Shown here piece by piece: positions 1 to 7,018 of a stretch of 11,603 nt of DNA. Both the position numbers and the translations under genes were made by a program. Below the pieces are notes generated by a model. The model saw only the letters and a program-made list of their open reading frames with translations. It made no database searches and was not told where the DNA came from. The first letter of the stretch is position 1; every line of letters begins with the position of its first letter. Source of the DNA: Wenzhouxiangellaceae bacterium (lineage in GTDB: Bacteria > Pseudomonadota > Gammaproteobacteria > Xanthomonadales > Wenzhouxiangellaceae); contig JALQZL010000042.1 in the NCBI GenBank assembly GCA_023258355.1, positions 1 through 11,603 of the forward strand. The letters run 5' to 3'.

Positions 1-294
1 GATGGTTGAATGGTCGATGACCACTTGGTCTGCCCGAAGGTGTGGCTTAATGAGTTCGACCAAATCAAGCACGTCTTGGTCAGCAGAGACACATAAAGCG
101 ACCACATCGACAGCTTGGACCAACATGACAGGATCAGTGGCAACAGTGACATTGGCATGTTGCTCAGCAAAAGCTTCAGCCTTTTGGCTTGTTCGATTCC
201 AGACGGCGCTAAGGAGGCCGTTGGCGTGTAAGTGGCCTGCCATGGGCCAACCCATGGCCCCCAGCCCAATCCACCCCACTGATTGATGGCTCAT
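1..294 (-). CDS. 3-hydroxyisobutyrate dehydrogenase-family NAD(P) oxidoreductase (partial, N-terminal 98 residues)
   Basis: Only the first 98 residues are in the window; the gene continues past the left edge. The translation opens with MSHQSVGWIGLGAMGWPMAG, the GxGxMGxPMA dinucleotide-binding fold typical of beta-hydroxyacid dehydrogenases. Further on come WNRTSQKAEAF at about 33-43, where these enzymes bind the cofactor ribose and phosphate, and VVIDHSTI at 91-98, matching the family's DxST substrate motif. The family oxidises 3-hydroxy acids (3-hydroxyisobutyrate, tartronate semialdehyde and similar); the exact substrate cannot be told from this fragment. The start ATG overlaps the speA stop as ATGA, and a GGAG sits 8 nt upstream inside speA, so it is probably translated from the same mRNA as speA. 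No known link to polyamine synthesis is evident. Confidence 0.88.
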   Translation of the reverse strand, partial: MSHQSVGWIGLGAMGWPMAGHLHANGLLSAVWNRTSQKAEAFAEQHANVTVATDPVMLVQAVDVVALCVSADQDVLDLVELIKPHLRADQVVIDHSTI

Positions 295-2150
295 GTTGAT
301 GTCTCCAAATAGGTATAGGCTTTCAGGCCCTCGGCCAAGAGTTCGGCCACTTGGCTGGCTCGGTCTGCTGAAAGGTTGGCTTGGGCCACTTTGCTTTGAC
401 AGGCGCTCATCAGTGCCTCTGGGTCATAACCCACATAACGAAGGAGGGCCTCGGCGCTGTCGCCCGCGCGCGGATTGGTCAGTTGCATGCCTGATCCGGT
501 CAGCACCACATCGACCGTGTCGGTGTCACCAAATAAATTGTGAATATCGCCCAAGGTCTCTTGATAAGCGCCCGCCATAAAAATACCCAATAGATAGCGC
601 TCTCCCTCGCTGATGGTGTGAACAGCCAAGGTGGTCTCTAAGTGTCCGCGGTCAACGTAGTGATCAATGCGTCCATCGGAATCACAGGTAAGGTCCTCCA
701 AGACGGCTCGCCGGTCAGGCAACTCATTGAGGCGTTGTAATGGCACGATAGGAAAAACTTGATCAATAGCCCAAATATCAGGCAAAGACTGGAAGATAGA
801 GAGGTTAATAAAGTACTTATCCGACAGCAGCCAACGAATTTGATCCCGCAATTGGCGGTGACGTGCATTCTCAACATCCAGCGCATCCACAATCACACGC
901 ATCAAATGCGCCTGTAATGGCTCCAGCGCGGCTCGTTCTTCTAAACCCATCTCGCCACGCAAGAAAGCGGCCTTGCCTTCCTCTAACCAATGTGCTGCTT
1001 CATGAAAGCACTCTTCAGGCCCTAGCCGGTCAACTTCATCAATCAGTCGATGCAAGGCCTCGGTGGCAGACGTTGCCTCGGGGTGTTTGGAAGAAGCGGT
1101 GGTCGGTGGCGACTCTGTGGCCGTGATATGGGTGATGAGGACGGCATGGTGCGCCGTGAGTGCTCGGCCAGATTCTGAGTAGAGCTTTGGCAACGCCACG
1201 CCCTCTTTTCGGCAGACACCCGTGAGGGTATCGATGATGGTCTGTGCATACTGGGCCATGGTGTAGTTCATAGAACAGTAAGACCGGTTGCCACCGCCTT
1301 CATAGTCCACACCCAAACCACCGCCGATATCAATCGCTTCAATCCCTAAACCTTGATTGATCATCGAGACATAAAAGCGAGCGGCCTCTTCAGTCCCTTT
1401 GGCAATGTCTCTTAGATTAGAGATTTGAGATCCCATATGAAAATGTAAAAGCGTCAGCCAATCGGCATGCCCTGACGCTTTCAGCGTGCGGATTAACTCA
1501 AGAAGCTGATAAGCCGACAACCCAAACTTCGCCCGCTCACCGCCTGTGTTTTGCCATTTGCCCGCCCCTAAAGAGGCCAGTCTGACGCGCACACCGAGGC
1601 AAGGCTGAATGCCCATGGCTTCGGCCTCTGCGACAATCAATGGCCACTCGCTAGGTTTTTCAATCACGATGAGTGTGTTCAACCCAATCGCTTGGCCAGC
1701 CAGCGCCAGCTGAATATACGCCCGATCCTTATAGCCATTACAAACAATGGTGGTGCCTGGTTCGGCGATGGCGATGGCGGTGATTAGCTCTGGTTTGGAA
1801 CCGACTTCTAACCCCAATCCAGGCAGCGTGGCCAGTGTCTTGACCACGCTGGCTTGCTGATTAACTTTAATCGGGTACAGTGCGCAGTAGGGGTGTGGAT
1901 AGGCCGCATTGCCCATGGCTTGTTCGAAGGCATCGATCAAGGCTTCGGCCCGCGCTTGTAATATTTGCGGGAAGCGAACTAGCAAAGGTAACCGCAAACC
2001 TTCGCTGGTGGCTTGATTGACCACATCCACTAACGATAAATGGCCGGTCGGTAAACAGGCCATCATCTGCCCTTGCTCATTTATATCGAACAAGCCTTCT
2101 GACCAGCGAGGGATGGCGTATCGGCGGTGTGCTTCAGTCATAGGCGCCAT
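291..2150 (-). CDS. speA: Biosynthetic arginine decarboxylase (PLP-dependent)
   Basis: SpeA decarboxylates arginine to agmatine, the first step of the plant/bacterial route to putrescine, in the cytoplasm. The 619-residue product shows the fold-III PLP enzyme landmarks: YPIKVNQ at about 92-98 with Lys95 as the PLP lysine, EVGSKPEL near 115-122, HFHMGSQ near 236-242, the glycine-rich GGGLGVDYEG near 276-285 and ESGR near 326-329. A charged helical insert follows (about 345-420), as is usual in this family, and the C-terminal half carries DLTCDSDGRID and GAYQETLGDIHNLFGD. I chose the ATG at 2150 because GAGGGGG lies 5 nt upstream. An in-frame TTG at 2210 would add 20 residues but has no such site. 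The length is near the usual 630-660. The downstream dehydrogenase gene overlaps it by 4 nt. No clear sigma-70 promoter was found upstream. Confidence 0.95.
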   Translation of the reverse strand: MAPMTEAHRRYAIPRWSEGLFDINEQGQMMACLPTGHLSLVDVVNQATSEGLRLPLLVRFPQILQARAEALIDAFEQAMGNAAYPHPYCALYPIKVNQQASVVKTLATLPGLGLEVGSKPELITAIAIAEPGTTIVCNGYKDRAYIQLALAGQAIGLNTLIVIEKPSEWPLIVAEAEAMGIQPCLGVRVRLASLGAGKWQNTGGERAKFGLSAYQLLELIRTLKASGHADWLTLLHFHMGSQISNLRDIAKGTEEAARFYVSMINQGLGIEAIDIGGGLGVDYEGGGNRSYCSMNYTMAQYAQTIIDTLTGVCRKEGVALPKLYSESGRALTAHHAVLITHITATESPPTTASSKHPEATSATEALHRLIDEVDRLGPEECFHEAAHWLEEGKAAFLRGEMGLEERAALEPLQAHLMRVIVDALDVENARHRQLRDQIRWLLSDKYFINLSIFQSLPDIWAIDQVFPIVPLQRLNELPDRRAVLEDLTCDSDGRIDHYVDRGHLETTLAVHTISEGERYLLGIFMAGAYQETLGDIHNLFGDTDTVDVVLTGSGMQLTNPRAGDSAEALLRYVGYDPEALMSACQSKVAQANLSADRASQVAELLAEGLKAYTYLETST

Positions 2151-2155
2151 TGTAG

Positions 2156-2162
2156 CCCCCTC
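2156..2162 (-). promoter_or_regulatory. Ribosome binding site that fixes the speA start
   Basis: On the minus strand GAGGGGG lies 5 nt before the ATG at 2150. It favours this start over the upstream in-frame TTG at 2210. Confidence 0.7.
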
Positions 2163-2210
2163 TTGATGAGTGAATGATTTCTTTTTCTCACTGATCAAGC
2201 CACCCAGCAA

Positions 2211-2239
2211 TTGACTGGACGCAACAGAAGGCCTAAGGT
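2211..2239 (+). promoter_or_regulatory. Sigma-70-type promoter of the tRNA-Gly gene
   Basis: A -35 TTGACT (2211-2216, 5 of 6 to consensus) is followed after 17 nt by TAAGGT (2234-2239). The latter is weak but keeps the conserved TA...T. The predicted transcription start, near 2246, lies a few bases before the mature tRNA 5' end at 2251, as expected for a tRNA gene. Inferred from spacing and consensus only. Confidence 0.55.
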
Positions 2240-2250
2240 GGAAACCGAAA

Positions 2251-2324
2251 GCGGGTGTAGTTCAATGGTAGAACCTCAGCTTCCCAAGCTGATGACGTGG
2301 GTTCGATTCCCATCACCCGCTCCA
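2251..2324 (+). tRNA. tRNA-Gly, anticodon CCC
   Basis: A full cloverleaf can be folded. The acceptor stem is GCGGGTG (2251-2257) with CACCCGC (2314-2320), then discriminator T and an encoded CCA (2322-2324). The D stem is GTTC/GAAC. The anticodon stem TCAGC/GCTGA encloses the loop TTCCCAA, giving anticodon CCC, and the T arm carries GGTTCGATTCC. The sequence is close to other bacterial tRNA-Gly genes. It decodes GGG codons. It stands alone, between speA (divergent) and the sulfotransferase-like gene, whose ATG begins 33 nt after the tRNA end. No terminator is obvious between them, so some read-through is possible. Confidence 0.97.
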
Positions 2325-2344
2325 TTTCAGAAACTCGCCTCCTG

Positions 2345-2350
2345 TACAAT
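2345..2350 (+). promoter_or_regulatory. -10 element of the sulfotransferase-like gene, possible leaderless start
   Basis: TACAAT (5 of 6 to consensus, preceded by TG) ends 6 nt before the ATG at 2357, so transcription would begin at or next to the start codon. No Shine-Dalgarno sequence precedes the ATG. No good -35 is seen; the place for it falls in the tRNA 3' end. Confidence 0.45.
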
Positions 2351-2356
2351 ACGGCC

Positions 2357-3199
2357 ATGTCTCATGTGATCCAATTGGCCGCTGGCTGCAGCATTTCAAC
2401 AGCCTCAAGGAAATTTCTCAAAACACAGCTCGCCGCCCAAGGGTTTCCAAGAGAGGGCCTCATAGAGAGCGGATTAAAGGGCGAGTTTTTTAAGCCTGCG
2501 GCGAACCCACTGTTTGAACCAGGCATGAGGGAGCCAGATTTGGTGATGAAGACGGTGACCACTTGCCCACCATTCATCGGCAAACTCCCACCTAAAATTT
2601 TTCTATACCAGGCAAACAATTCATCAAGCGAGCCTCCGTTGCTTGTCAAAATGGTGGCTGCCAATTGTCAGTTTGTGCATATGTATCGGGCCAACAAACT
2701 GGACCAAGCCCTGTGCTTTTTTCGAGATTTTGGTGAGCAGGCAATGCGCCATCGAGCCAAGGTGGTGAGCGAGGGCTTGGTGAGCAATCAGTTTGGTGCG
2801 TGGCGAAAGTCATCTTTGCGTCGTCATTTTGTTTTTCCCAATGAGCAAGCTGAGTTGGTGAGTGAGATCAAGTCGCTAGAAAACATAGACCAGCAGCTGT
2901 TAAATTATTTCAAAGACCAAGGCGTACCACTTCATTCGGTGGCTGCAGATGAGTTGCTTCGCTATCAAGCTTCTGACGATCCTGCCGTGTTCGCCAACAG
3001 TGTGAGCCAAACGGTGGCGATTTTTGATTTTCTGGGGCTACCAGTGGACAGGGCGTTGTTAGAAGACACCATGAGGCCTGACATCAACATACGGCCACCG
3101 CCTTCGCCACACAGCGCACTTGAGTTTGAGCAATTTTCACCCGAAGCGCTGCGTCAGACACTGGTGCATGAAGGGCTTGATAGGTATTGGAGAGAATAA
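2357..3199 (+). CDS. Stf0-like sulfotransferase homologue with degenerate PAPS-binding motif
   Basis: The 280-residue product resembles the Stf0 (LPS/trehalose sulfotransferase) family in layout. It has an N-terminal loop-helix (residues 8-24), then GEFF (42-45) where Stf0 enzymes have a conserved EFF, then FVHMYRANKLDQALCFFR (106-123). This last segment matches the family's 3'-phosphate-binding strand-helix (hxRxxxxxQAxSxxRA), with Arg111 kept but Cys120 where Ser is usual. A helical C-terminal half with a VP.hsVaaDELL segment (about 202-213) fits the fold. The 5'-phosphosulfate loop, normally RSGST-like, reads GCSISTASRKF and is not canonical, so activity or donor is uncertain. The ATG at 2357 was chosen over one at 2297, which lies inside the tRNA. 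Its TAA overlaps the speE ATG by one base, so the two are probably co-translated. Alternative: a P-loop protein of another kind. Confidence 0.6.
   Translation: MSHVIQLAAGCSISTASRKFLKTQLAAQGFPREGLIESGLKGEFFKPAANPLFEPGMREPDLVMKTVTTCPPFIGKLPPKIFLYQANNSSSEPPLLVKMVAANCQFVHMYRANKLDQALCFFRDFGEQAMRHRAKVVSEGLVSNQFGAWRKSSLRRHFVFPNEQAELVSEIKSLENIDQQLLNYFKDQGVPLHSVAADELLRYQASDDPAVFANSVSQTVAIFDFLGLPVDRALLEDTMRPDINIRPPPSPHSALEFEQFSPEALRQTLVHEGLDRYWRE
3189..3192 (+). promoter_or_regulatory. Ribosome binding site that sets the speE start
   Basis: GGAG lies 6 nt before the ATG at 3199, inside the end of the upstream gene. This favours 3199 over the in-frame ATG at 3187, which lies before this site. Confidence 0.7.
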
Positions 3200-4062
3200 T
3201 GTTATCGTCCCAACACGACTGGTTTAGTGAGTGGTATCAAGCCGAAGGTGTGGCCCTGTCTTGGACAGTGGAAAGCCACTTGGCGCACGAGATCACCGAC
3301 TATCAGACCATTGATATCTACAAAACCACCCATTGGGGCAACCTGATGGTGATTGATGGCTGTGTGATGCTCACGAGCCGCGATAATTTTCTCTACCATG
3401 AAATGCTGACCCACCCGGCATTGTTCACTCACCCCAATCCCGAGGACGTGTTGATCATTGGTGGCGGTGACTGCGGCACCTTAAAAGAGGTGTTAGCGCA
3501 CCCAACCGTCGCGTCGTGTACGCAAGTAGAGATTGATGAGCAAGTGACGCGTTTGTCTGAAAAGTTTTTCCCTGAATTGTGCGAGCGCAATCAAGACCCC
3601 AGAGCGCATTTGCTGTTTGAAGACGGGCTGGCATATATCCAAGGCCTGAGCCCTGGCAGTGTGGACATCATCATTGTCGATTCCACCGATCCCATCGGAC
3701 CGGCTGAGGGTTTGTTCGGCCCGCAGTTTGTCCAGGACTGTTATCGGGCACTCAGTGATGGAGGCATTTTGGTCCAACAAAGTGAGTCGCCGCTACTGCA
3801 CCTGCCTTTGATTGAGGGCATTCGACAGAACATGTCTCAAGCGGGGTTTTCTGATATGGCCACCTTGGGCTTTCCTCAACCGTCTTATCCCTCAGGCTGG
3901 TGGTCTGCCACCTTGGCCATCAAGTCAGGCGCCCTAAGCGAGCCCGATCCCGCCCGCTTTAACGCAGCGGGCTTGACCACGCGGTATTACAACCCGAAAG
4001 TCCATGTGGGTGCTTTGGCTACCCAACTGGGCCTGATCGAGCGGGGCAAAGACTCAAGCTAA
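3199..4062 (+). CDS. speE: Spermidine synthase (polyamine aminopropyltransferase)
   Basis: SpeE transfers an aminopropyl group from decarboxylated S-adenosylmethionine to putrescine, giving spermidine and methylthioadenosine, in the cytoplasm. The 287-residue protein has the N-terminal beta-strand domain (about 1-60) with LMVIDGCVMLTSRD, then YHEMLTHP (66-73). The nucleotide-binding GGGDCG follows at 88-93 (the Cys variant of GGGDGG, known in some proteobacterial SpeE), with VEID near 110-113 for the ribose. FEDG (140-143) and DSTDPIGPAEGLF (161-173) hold the catalytic aspartates, and QSESP lies further on. Length is normal for the family. The start overlaps the stop of the sulfotransferase-like gene (TAATG), indicating translational coupling. 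SpeD, which makes the aminopropyl donor, is not in the window and must be encoded elsewhere. Confidence 0.96.
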   Translation: MLSSQHDWFSEWYQAEGVALSWTVESHLAHEITDYQTIDIYKTTHWGNLMVIDGCVMLTSRDNFLYHEMLTHPALFTHPNPEDVLIIGGGDCGTLKEVLAHPTVASCTQVEIDEQVTRLSEKFFPELCERNQDPRAHLLFEDGLAYIQGLSPGSVDIIIVDSTDPIGPAEGLFGPQFVQDCYRALSDGGILVQQSESPLLHLPLIEGIRQNMSQAGFSDMATLGFPQPSYPSGWWSATLAIKSGALSEPDPARFNAAGLTTRYYNPKVHVGALATQLGLIERGKDSS

Positions 4063-4088
4063 AACCAAAGCTACGAGTCTTCTTTATC
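4049..4088. terminator. Shared hairpin between the convergent speE and DUF3617 genes
   Basis: AAGACTC (4049-4055) pairs with GAGTCTT (4075-4081), and inside it AGCT (4057-4060) can pair with AGCT (4069-4072). The structure covers the stop codons of both convergent genes. On the plus strand it is followed by a pyrimidine-rich tract CTTTATCC, a weak U-tract. It may end transcription from either side, less convincingly for the minus strand. Confidence 0.45.
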
Positions 4089-4547
4089 CTCTTCATCAGC
4101 CTCGCTGCATTCACCGAGTCGGCGGGCCGTGAGATTGACGACCATGGCCATATCACCCAGTGGTGTCGCGACGGTGTTGTTGATCACGCCAGTGGCACGA
4201 TCACCAAAAAAGTCGATGTCGGCATCGATGGAGAGTTTGGTTCCCTCAGGCCCCTCACACGTCATGACATAGCGCATGCCATCGCGTGAGATGGTTTGGT
4301 CATGCACATCACAGCCTTCGAGTGTGAGTCCCAGTAGCACGCCTTCACGAATTTCATCTTCGGTCACACAGTCGGTAAAGACTTGTGTTTCTGGTGAGAA
4401 GCTTTCGCCAATGGTCAGTTCGTTGGTGTACTCCCACTCCCCAGGCTCTAGGTTCACGGCCTGTGCCATCGCCAAACTCACACCCAATAGGCTCAAAAAA
4501 AGAATAGAAAGAGGTTTCAGCACCCTTGGGTAACTCGCTATATTCAT
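4071..4547 (-). CDS. Secreted DUF3617-family protein
   Basis: The 158-residue product has a signal peptide (residues 1-28: basic start, hydrophobic run LSILFLSLLGVSLA, cleavage probably after AMA), so it should act in the periplasm or outside. The mature part begins LEPGEWEYTNEL (33-44), the typical opening of DUF3617 proteins, and ends in an antiparallel-strand region (GVINNTVATPLGDMAM) that fits the family. Four cysteines in the mature chain (60, 79, 97, 147) could form two disulfides. The last dozen residues are a highly acidic tail (EADEEDKEDS). DUF3617 has no established function; I do not assign one. The start is supported by GGAG 9 nt upstream. It is transcribed towards speE, and away from its upstream neighbour znuD with a terminator candidate between, so it is likely its own unit. 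Confidence 0.82.
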   Translation of the reverse strand: MNIASYPRVLKPLSILFLSLLGVSLAMAQAVNLEPGEWEYTNELTIGESFSPETQVFTDCVTEDEIREGVLLGLTLEGCDVHDQTISRDGMRYVMTCEGPEGTKLSIDADIDFFGDRATGVINNTVATPLGDMAMVVNLTARRLGECSEADEEDKEDS

Positions 4548-4581
4548 GACAACCCACTCCTGGTTTGTGGTTTAGGGACAT

Positions 4582-4603
4582 CAGGCCCGCCCGGGCCCGA
4601 CTG
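4582..4603. repeat. Imperfect GC-rich palindrome in the DUF3617 leader
   Basis: A 22-base imperfect palindrome centred on CCCGGG, with ends CAGGCCCG and GGGCCCGACTG. It lies between the candidate -10 and the ribosome binding site of the DUF3617 gene. It may form an mRNA hairpin near the 5' end or be an operator; nothing identifies a binding protein. Confidence 0.35.
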
Positions 4604-4611
4604 ACAGGCTT

Positions 4612-4617
4612 AGTATA
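4612..4617 (-). promoter_or_regulatory. Candidate -10 of the DUF3617 gene
   Basis: TATACT on the minus strand, 5 of 6 to the sigma-70 consensus, about 65 nt before the start codon. The -35 region at 17 nt spacing (ATGAGC) is weak, so this is only a candidate. Confidence 0.35.
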
Positions 4618-4674
4618 GACGCTGCTGGAGGGGTGCTCATGGCCCAAAGGTCATAAGCGCCTCTCTGTCTTCTA

Positions 4675-4710
4675 ATAAAAACCGCGCCTGTGGTCCGAGC
4701 GCTTCAGGCG
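4675..4710 (-). terminator. Probable intrinsic terminator of znuD
   Basis: Just after the znuD stop, on the minus strand, CGCCTG (from 4710) pairs with CAGGCG (to 4685) across a 14-nt loop. CGGTTTTTATT follows, giving a run of five T. The stem is short but perfect. Confidence 0.5.
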
Positions 4711-4711
4711 T

Positions 4712-6922
4712 TTAAAACTCGCCCCGAATCCCAGCGATCACATTTCTGCCTGGCAATGGTGCGTAGTTTTTCAGATAGGAGGTATGAACGCGAGCCTCTT
4801 CATTGCCCAAGTTTTTGCCTTCAACAAACACAGACCAAGTCAACCGAGCCGTGTCGATCCGATAGCTCAGTCGGGCATCAATTAAGGCATAGCCATCGGT
4901 GGGTGTTTCATTCGGCGCCACACGGTCTTGCGCACTCATTCGCTGATAGGACAACTCGGCAGCCCAAGGCCCTTGATGCCAATCGATGCCCACTTGGAGG
5001 CGTTGTGGTGAGATGCGCGGCAAATCGGTGCCATCACTTAACTCACCACGAACCCAGTCTTGGCCGAGATGAAAATCAAAGTCGCCCAAAGGGGTATTGT
5101 GGTATTGCCAATGGGCAAGCCACTCAGCGCCATAGAGTTTGGCGTCGTGCTGTGTCGCCAACCGCAGGCCAAAGCCATCGACCATGGCTGCTTGTGGTTG
5201 CCAATAAATAAAATCATCGATGGCTTTGTAGAAGGCATTCACTTTAAAGTCAAAATCAGTGCTGTGATGGTGGAGGCCCACATCCCAAGCTTGGCTGGTT
5301 TCTTTTCTCAAGTTGGCATCCCCTTGCTCATAACTAAATGTTGCCAAGTGCGCCCCATTGGCGAAGAGCTCACTGGCCGAGGGCGCCCGCTCTGATAAAG
5401 CCAAGTGAGCAGTGGCTTGCCAACGGGGGTTGAATCGCCAAATACCGCCAAGGCTAGTCGATGCCACTTGGAAAGACCGGTGATCACGATCAGGCGAAAC
5501 ACCGTGATTGTCATGGTCATCATGAGCGTCGTGGTGATCCTCTAGCCGCAGTTGAGCGTCAATCCGCGTGCGCTCCAGACGGCCGCCCAGACTGACTGTC
5601 AGTGGTCCCAGGTTGGTCTCTTGCAAGGTAAAGACAGCCAAGGATTTGGTTTGATTGGGCACCACATACGCCTCGGCGCCGATTGCATCAAACCGCTCAT
5701 CGTCCCATTGCACCCCAATGGCGCCGACCCAACCACCGATGGGCACCGTGGCCAGCTCAAGCCTCGCTTGACGGGTCTCGACGTCAAAGCGCGTCCCTTC
5801 CATGACAAGGGCCTCTTCGATTTCCTTTTCGACATGGCCGTAGTCATTGAGCCCTAGTCGAAGGGTGGCGCTTGTAATGCCTGGCAGGGGCTCAGCCAAC
5901 TCACCTTTGAGATCAAACTGCGTCTGGCGCATATCCACCACGGCATACACTTCTTCTTCGCTGTGGTCTTCATCATGCCCTGACTCGTCGTGGCCATCGT
6001 CACCGTGTTCATCATCATGGCCATCGTCATGAAAATGGGGGGCTGGGATGCCGTAGTCAGCGCCGTAGTGTCGCACTGAGGCACCGATAAACCCTCGCTC
6101 ACCAATAAAGCTCAGTCCAAAAGTCGCCGTTTGACTATCGACAAAACTGTTTTCTAATCGGCCGGTGTGTTCCTCATCATGACCCTCGTCGTGGTCATGG
6201 TCATGGTCGTTCTCCATGACCAACTCGGCTTCACCGGGGATGTTATAGTCATCGCGCTCACGCCAGCTGCCATCAAGATACCAAGCCCACGGCCCTTGAC
6301 CAGAACTGAGCGTCATCACGCCCGAGGCACCGTTAGCCACAGTATCACCGCGCACTTCAAAGCCACCAGTGAGTGCCCCATTGGCCCGTTCACTGGGAAT
6401 GCGTCCATCAATGAGATTGACCACGCCCCCTGCGGCACCTGAACCGAATAACAGCGTGGCAGGCCCCCGCAGAATTTCGATTTGTTCAATTAATAGGGGA
6501 TCGGTGGCCACAGCATGGTCATCGCTACTGCTCGAGGCATCGCCCAAGTACAAGCTGTCATTCAAGACCCGCACACGATTCCCGCCAAGTCCCCGAATGA
6601 TCGGCCGTCCAGCGCCAGGACCATAATAAGAAGATTGCACCCCAGGTTGCTTGGCCAGCGTTTCGCCCAGTGTCACACCACGGCGGGCTTCCAAACGCTC
6701 ACCCGCCAAGACATCCACCGGTTGCGCTGTCTCCAAGGCACTTCTCTCAAGGGGTAAGGCATTGACCACCAACCGCTCCATTGTTTGGGCATGACGCTCA
6801 GACGCATCCTCGGTGGCTTCGCGGGTGTTGGGCTCTGTCGGTGCCTCTTGGTTTGCCCACAGTGGGGCACTTAGGCAAAAGCACAGCAAGGATGGGATGG
6901 CAACGCTTTTAGGATCAAACAC
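4712..6922 (-). CDS. znuD: ZnuD-like TonB-dependent outer-membrane zinc receptor
   Basis: An outer-membrane beta-barrel importer powered by TonB/ExbBD. The 736-residue chain has a signal peptide (1 to about 24, cleavage near LWA/NQ), then a possible TonB box (ERLVV, about 49-53). The plug domain runs from about 66 and holds GVTLGETLAKQPGV, RPIIRGLGGNRVRVL, the DDHAVATDPLLIEQIEILRGP segment and GAAGGVVN. A 22-strand-type barrel follows, ending in Phe (IAGIRGEF), the outer-membrane assembly signal. The plug resembles Neisseria ZnuD. Three His/Asp-rich insertions (about 239-252, 296-320 and 462-481) probably lie in extracellular loops and could capture zinc. I chose the GTG at 6922 because GAGG lies 6 nt upstream; an in-frame TTG at 6928 abuts that site. 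A Zur-type operator overlaps its promoter. Copper, nickel or cobalt cannot be excluded as substrate. Confidence 0.9.
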   Translation of the reverse strand: MFDPKSVAIPSLLCFCLSAPLWANQEAPTEPNTREATEDASERHAQTMERLVVNALPLERSALETAQPVDVLAGERLEARRGVTLGETLAKQPGVQSSYYGPGAGRPIIRGLGGNRVRVLNDSLYLGDASSSSDDHAVATDPLLIEQIEILRGPATLLFGSGAAGGVVNLIDGRIPSERANGALTGGFEVRGDTVANGASGVMTLSSGQGPWAWYLDGSWRERDDYNIPGEAELVMENDHDHDHDEGHDEEHTGRLENSFVDSQTATFGLSFIGERGFIGASVRHYGADYGIPAPHFHDDGHDDEHGDDGHDESGHDEDHSEEEVYAVVDMRQTQFDLKGELAEPLPGITSATLRLGLNDYGHVEKEIEEALVMEGTRFDVETRQARLELATVPIGGWVGAIGVQWDDERFDAIGAEAYVVPNQTKSLAVFTLQETNLGPLTVSLGGRLERTRIDAQLRLEDHHDAHDDHDNHGVSPDRDHRSFQVASTSLGGIWRFNPRWQATAHLALSERAPSASELFANGAHLATFSYEQGDANLRKETSQAWDVGLHHHSTDFDFKVNAFYKAIDDFIYWQPQAAMVDGFGLRLATQHDAKLYGAEWLAHWQYHNTPLGDFDFHLGQDWVRGELSDGTDLPRISPQRLQVGIDWHQGPWAAELSYQRMSAQDRVAPNETPTDGYALIDARLSYRIDTARLTWSVFVEGKNLGNEEARVHTSYLKNYAPLPGRNVIAGIRGEF

Positions 6923-6947
6923 AGTCAACCTCAGTGATCGTTTTTAT

Positions 6948-6970
6948 GGAATGTTATACTATTACAACTC
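6948..6970. promoter_or_regulatory. Zur-type operator between znuD and the creatininase-family gene
   Basis: The 23-base site reads GGAATGTTATA, then C, then TATTACAACTC. Against the gammaproteobacterial Zur consensus as I recall it (GAAATGTTATA-N-TATAACATTTC) 18 of 22 defined positions match, with the left half nearly perfect. Zur is the zinc-responsive Fur-family repressor, and a zinc-receptor gene is a classic target. The site overlaps a minus-strand promoter for znuD and a plus-strand extended -10 towards the creatininase-family gene. Confidence 0.75.
6952..6960 (+). promoter_or_regulatory. Extended -10 promoter towards the creatininase-family gene
   Basis: TG-T-TATACT (6952-6960) is an extended -10 with 5 of 6 matches in the hexamer; the -35 position is poor. 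It gives a leader of about 90 nt before 7058 and lies inside the Zur-type operator. Confidence 0.4.
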
Positions 6971-6984
6971 AAGCCACCTTTCAA
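6956..6984 (-). promoter_or_regulatory. Promoter of znuD
   Basis: On the minus strand a -35 TTGAAA (6984-6979, 5 of 6) is followed after 17 nt by TAGTAT (6961-6956, 4 of 6); TATAAC (6958-6953) is an alternative -10 with a long spacer. The -10 lies inside the Zur-type operator, which fits repression when zinc is plentiful. Confidence 0.55.
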
Positions 6985-6990
6985 GCCACC
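6969..6990 (+). repeat. Tandem 10-base direct repeat in the intergenic leader
   Basis: TCAAGCCACC occurs at 6969-6978 and again at 6981-6990, separated by TT. It abuts the Zur-type operator. Possible activator-binding half-sites, or chance. Confidence 0.4.
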
Positions 6991-7018
6991 GTCACCCATA
7001 CCCGATGACCAGAGTTTC

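Noticed and set aside
2..286. Plus-strand open frame of 94 codons at the left edge
   Set aside because: The minus strand here clearly encodes the dehydrogenase N-terminus (GLGAMGWPMAG), so this is its shadow.
2251..2324. tRNA-Gly as an attachment site for an integrated element
   Set aside because: No integrase, phage gene or repeated tRNA 3' end is seen nearby; flanking genes are core metabolism.
2357..3199. A diverged SpeD (S-adenosylmethionine decarboxylase), expected next to speE
   Set aside because: No SpeD motifs or pyruvoyl-forming serine context are visible, while the Stf0-like FVHMYRANKLDQAL segment is.
4690..5211. Plus-strand open frame of 173 codons
   Set aside because: It lies opposite znuD, has no family motif, and is Arg/Ser/His-rich as expected from reading a real gene backwards.
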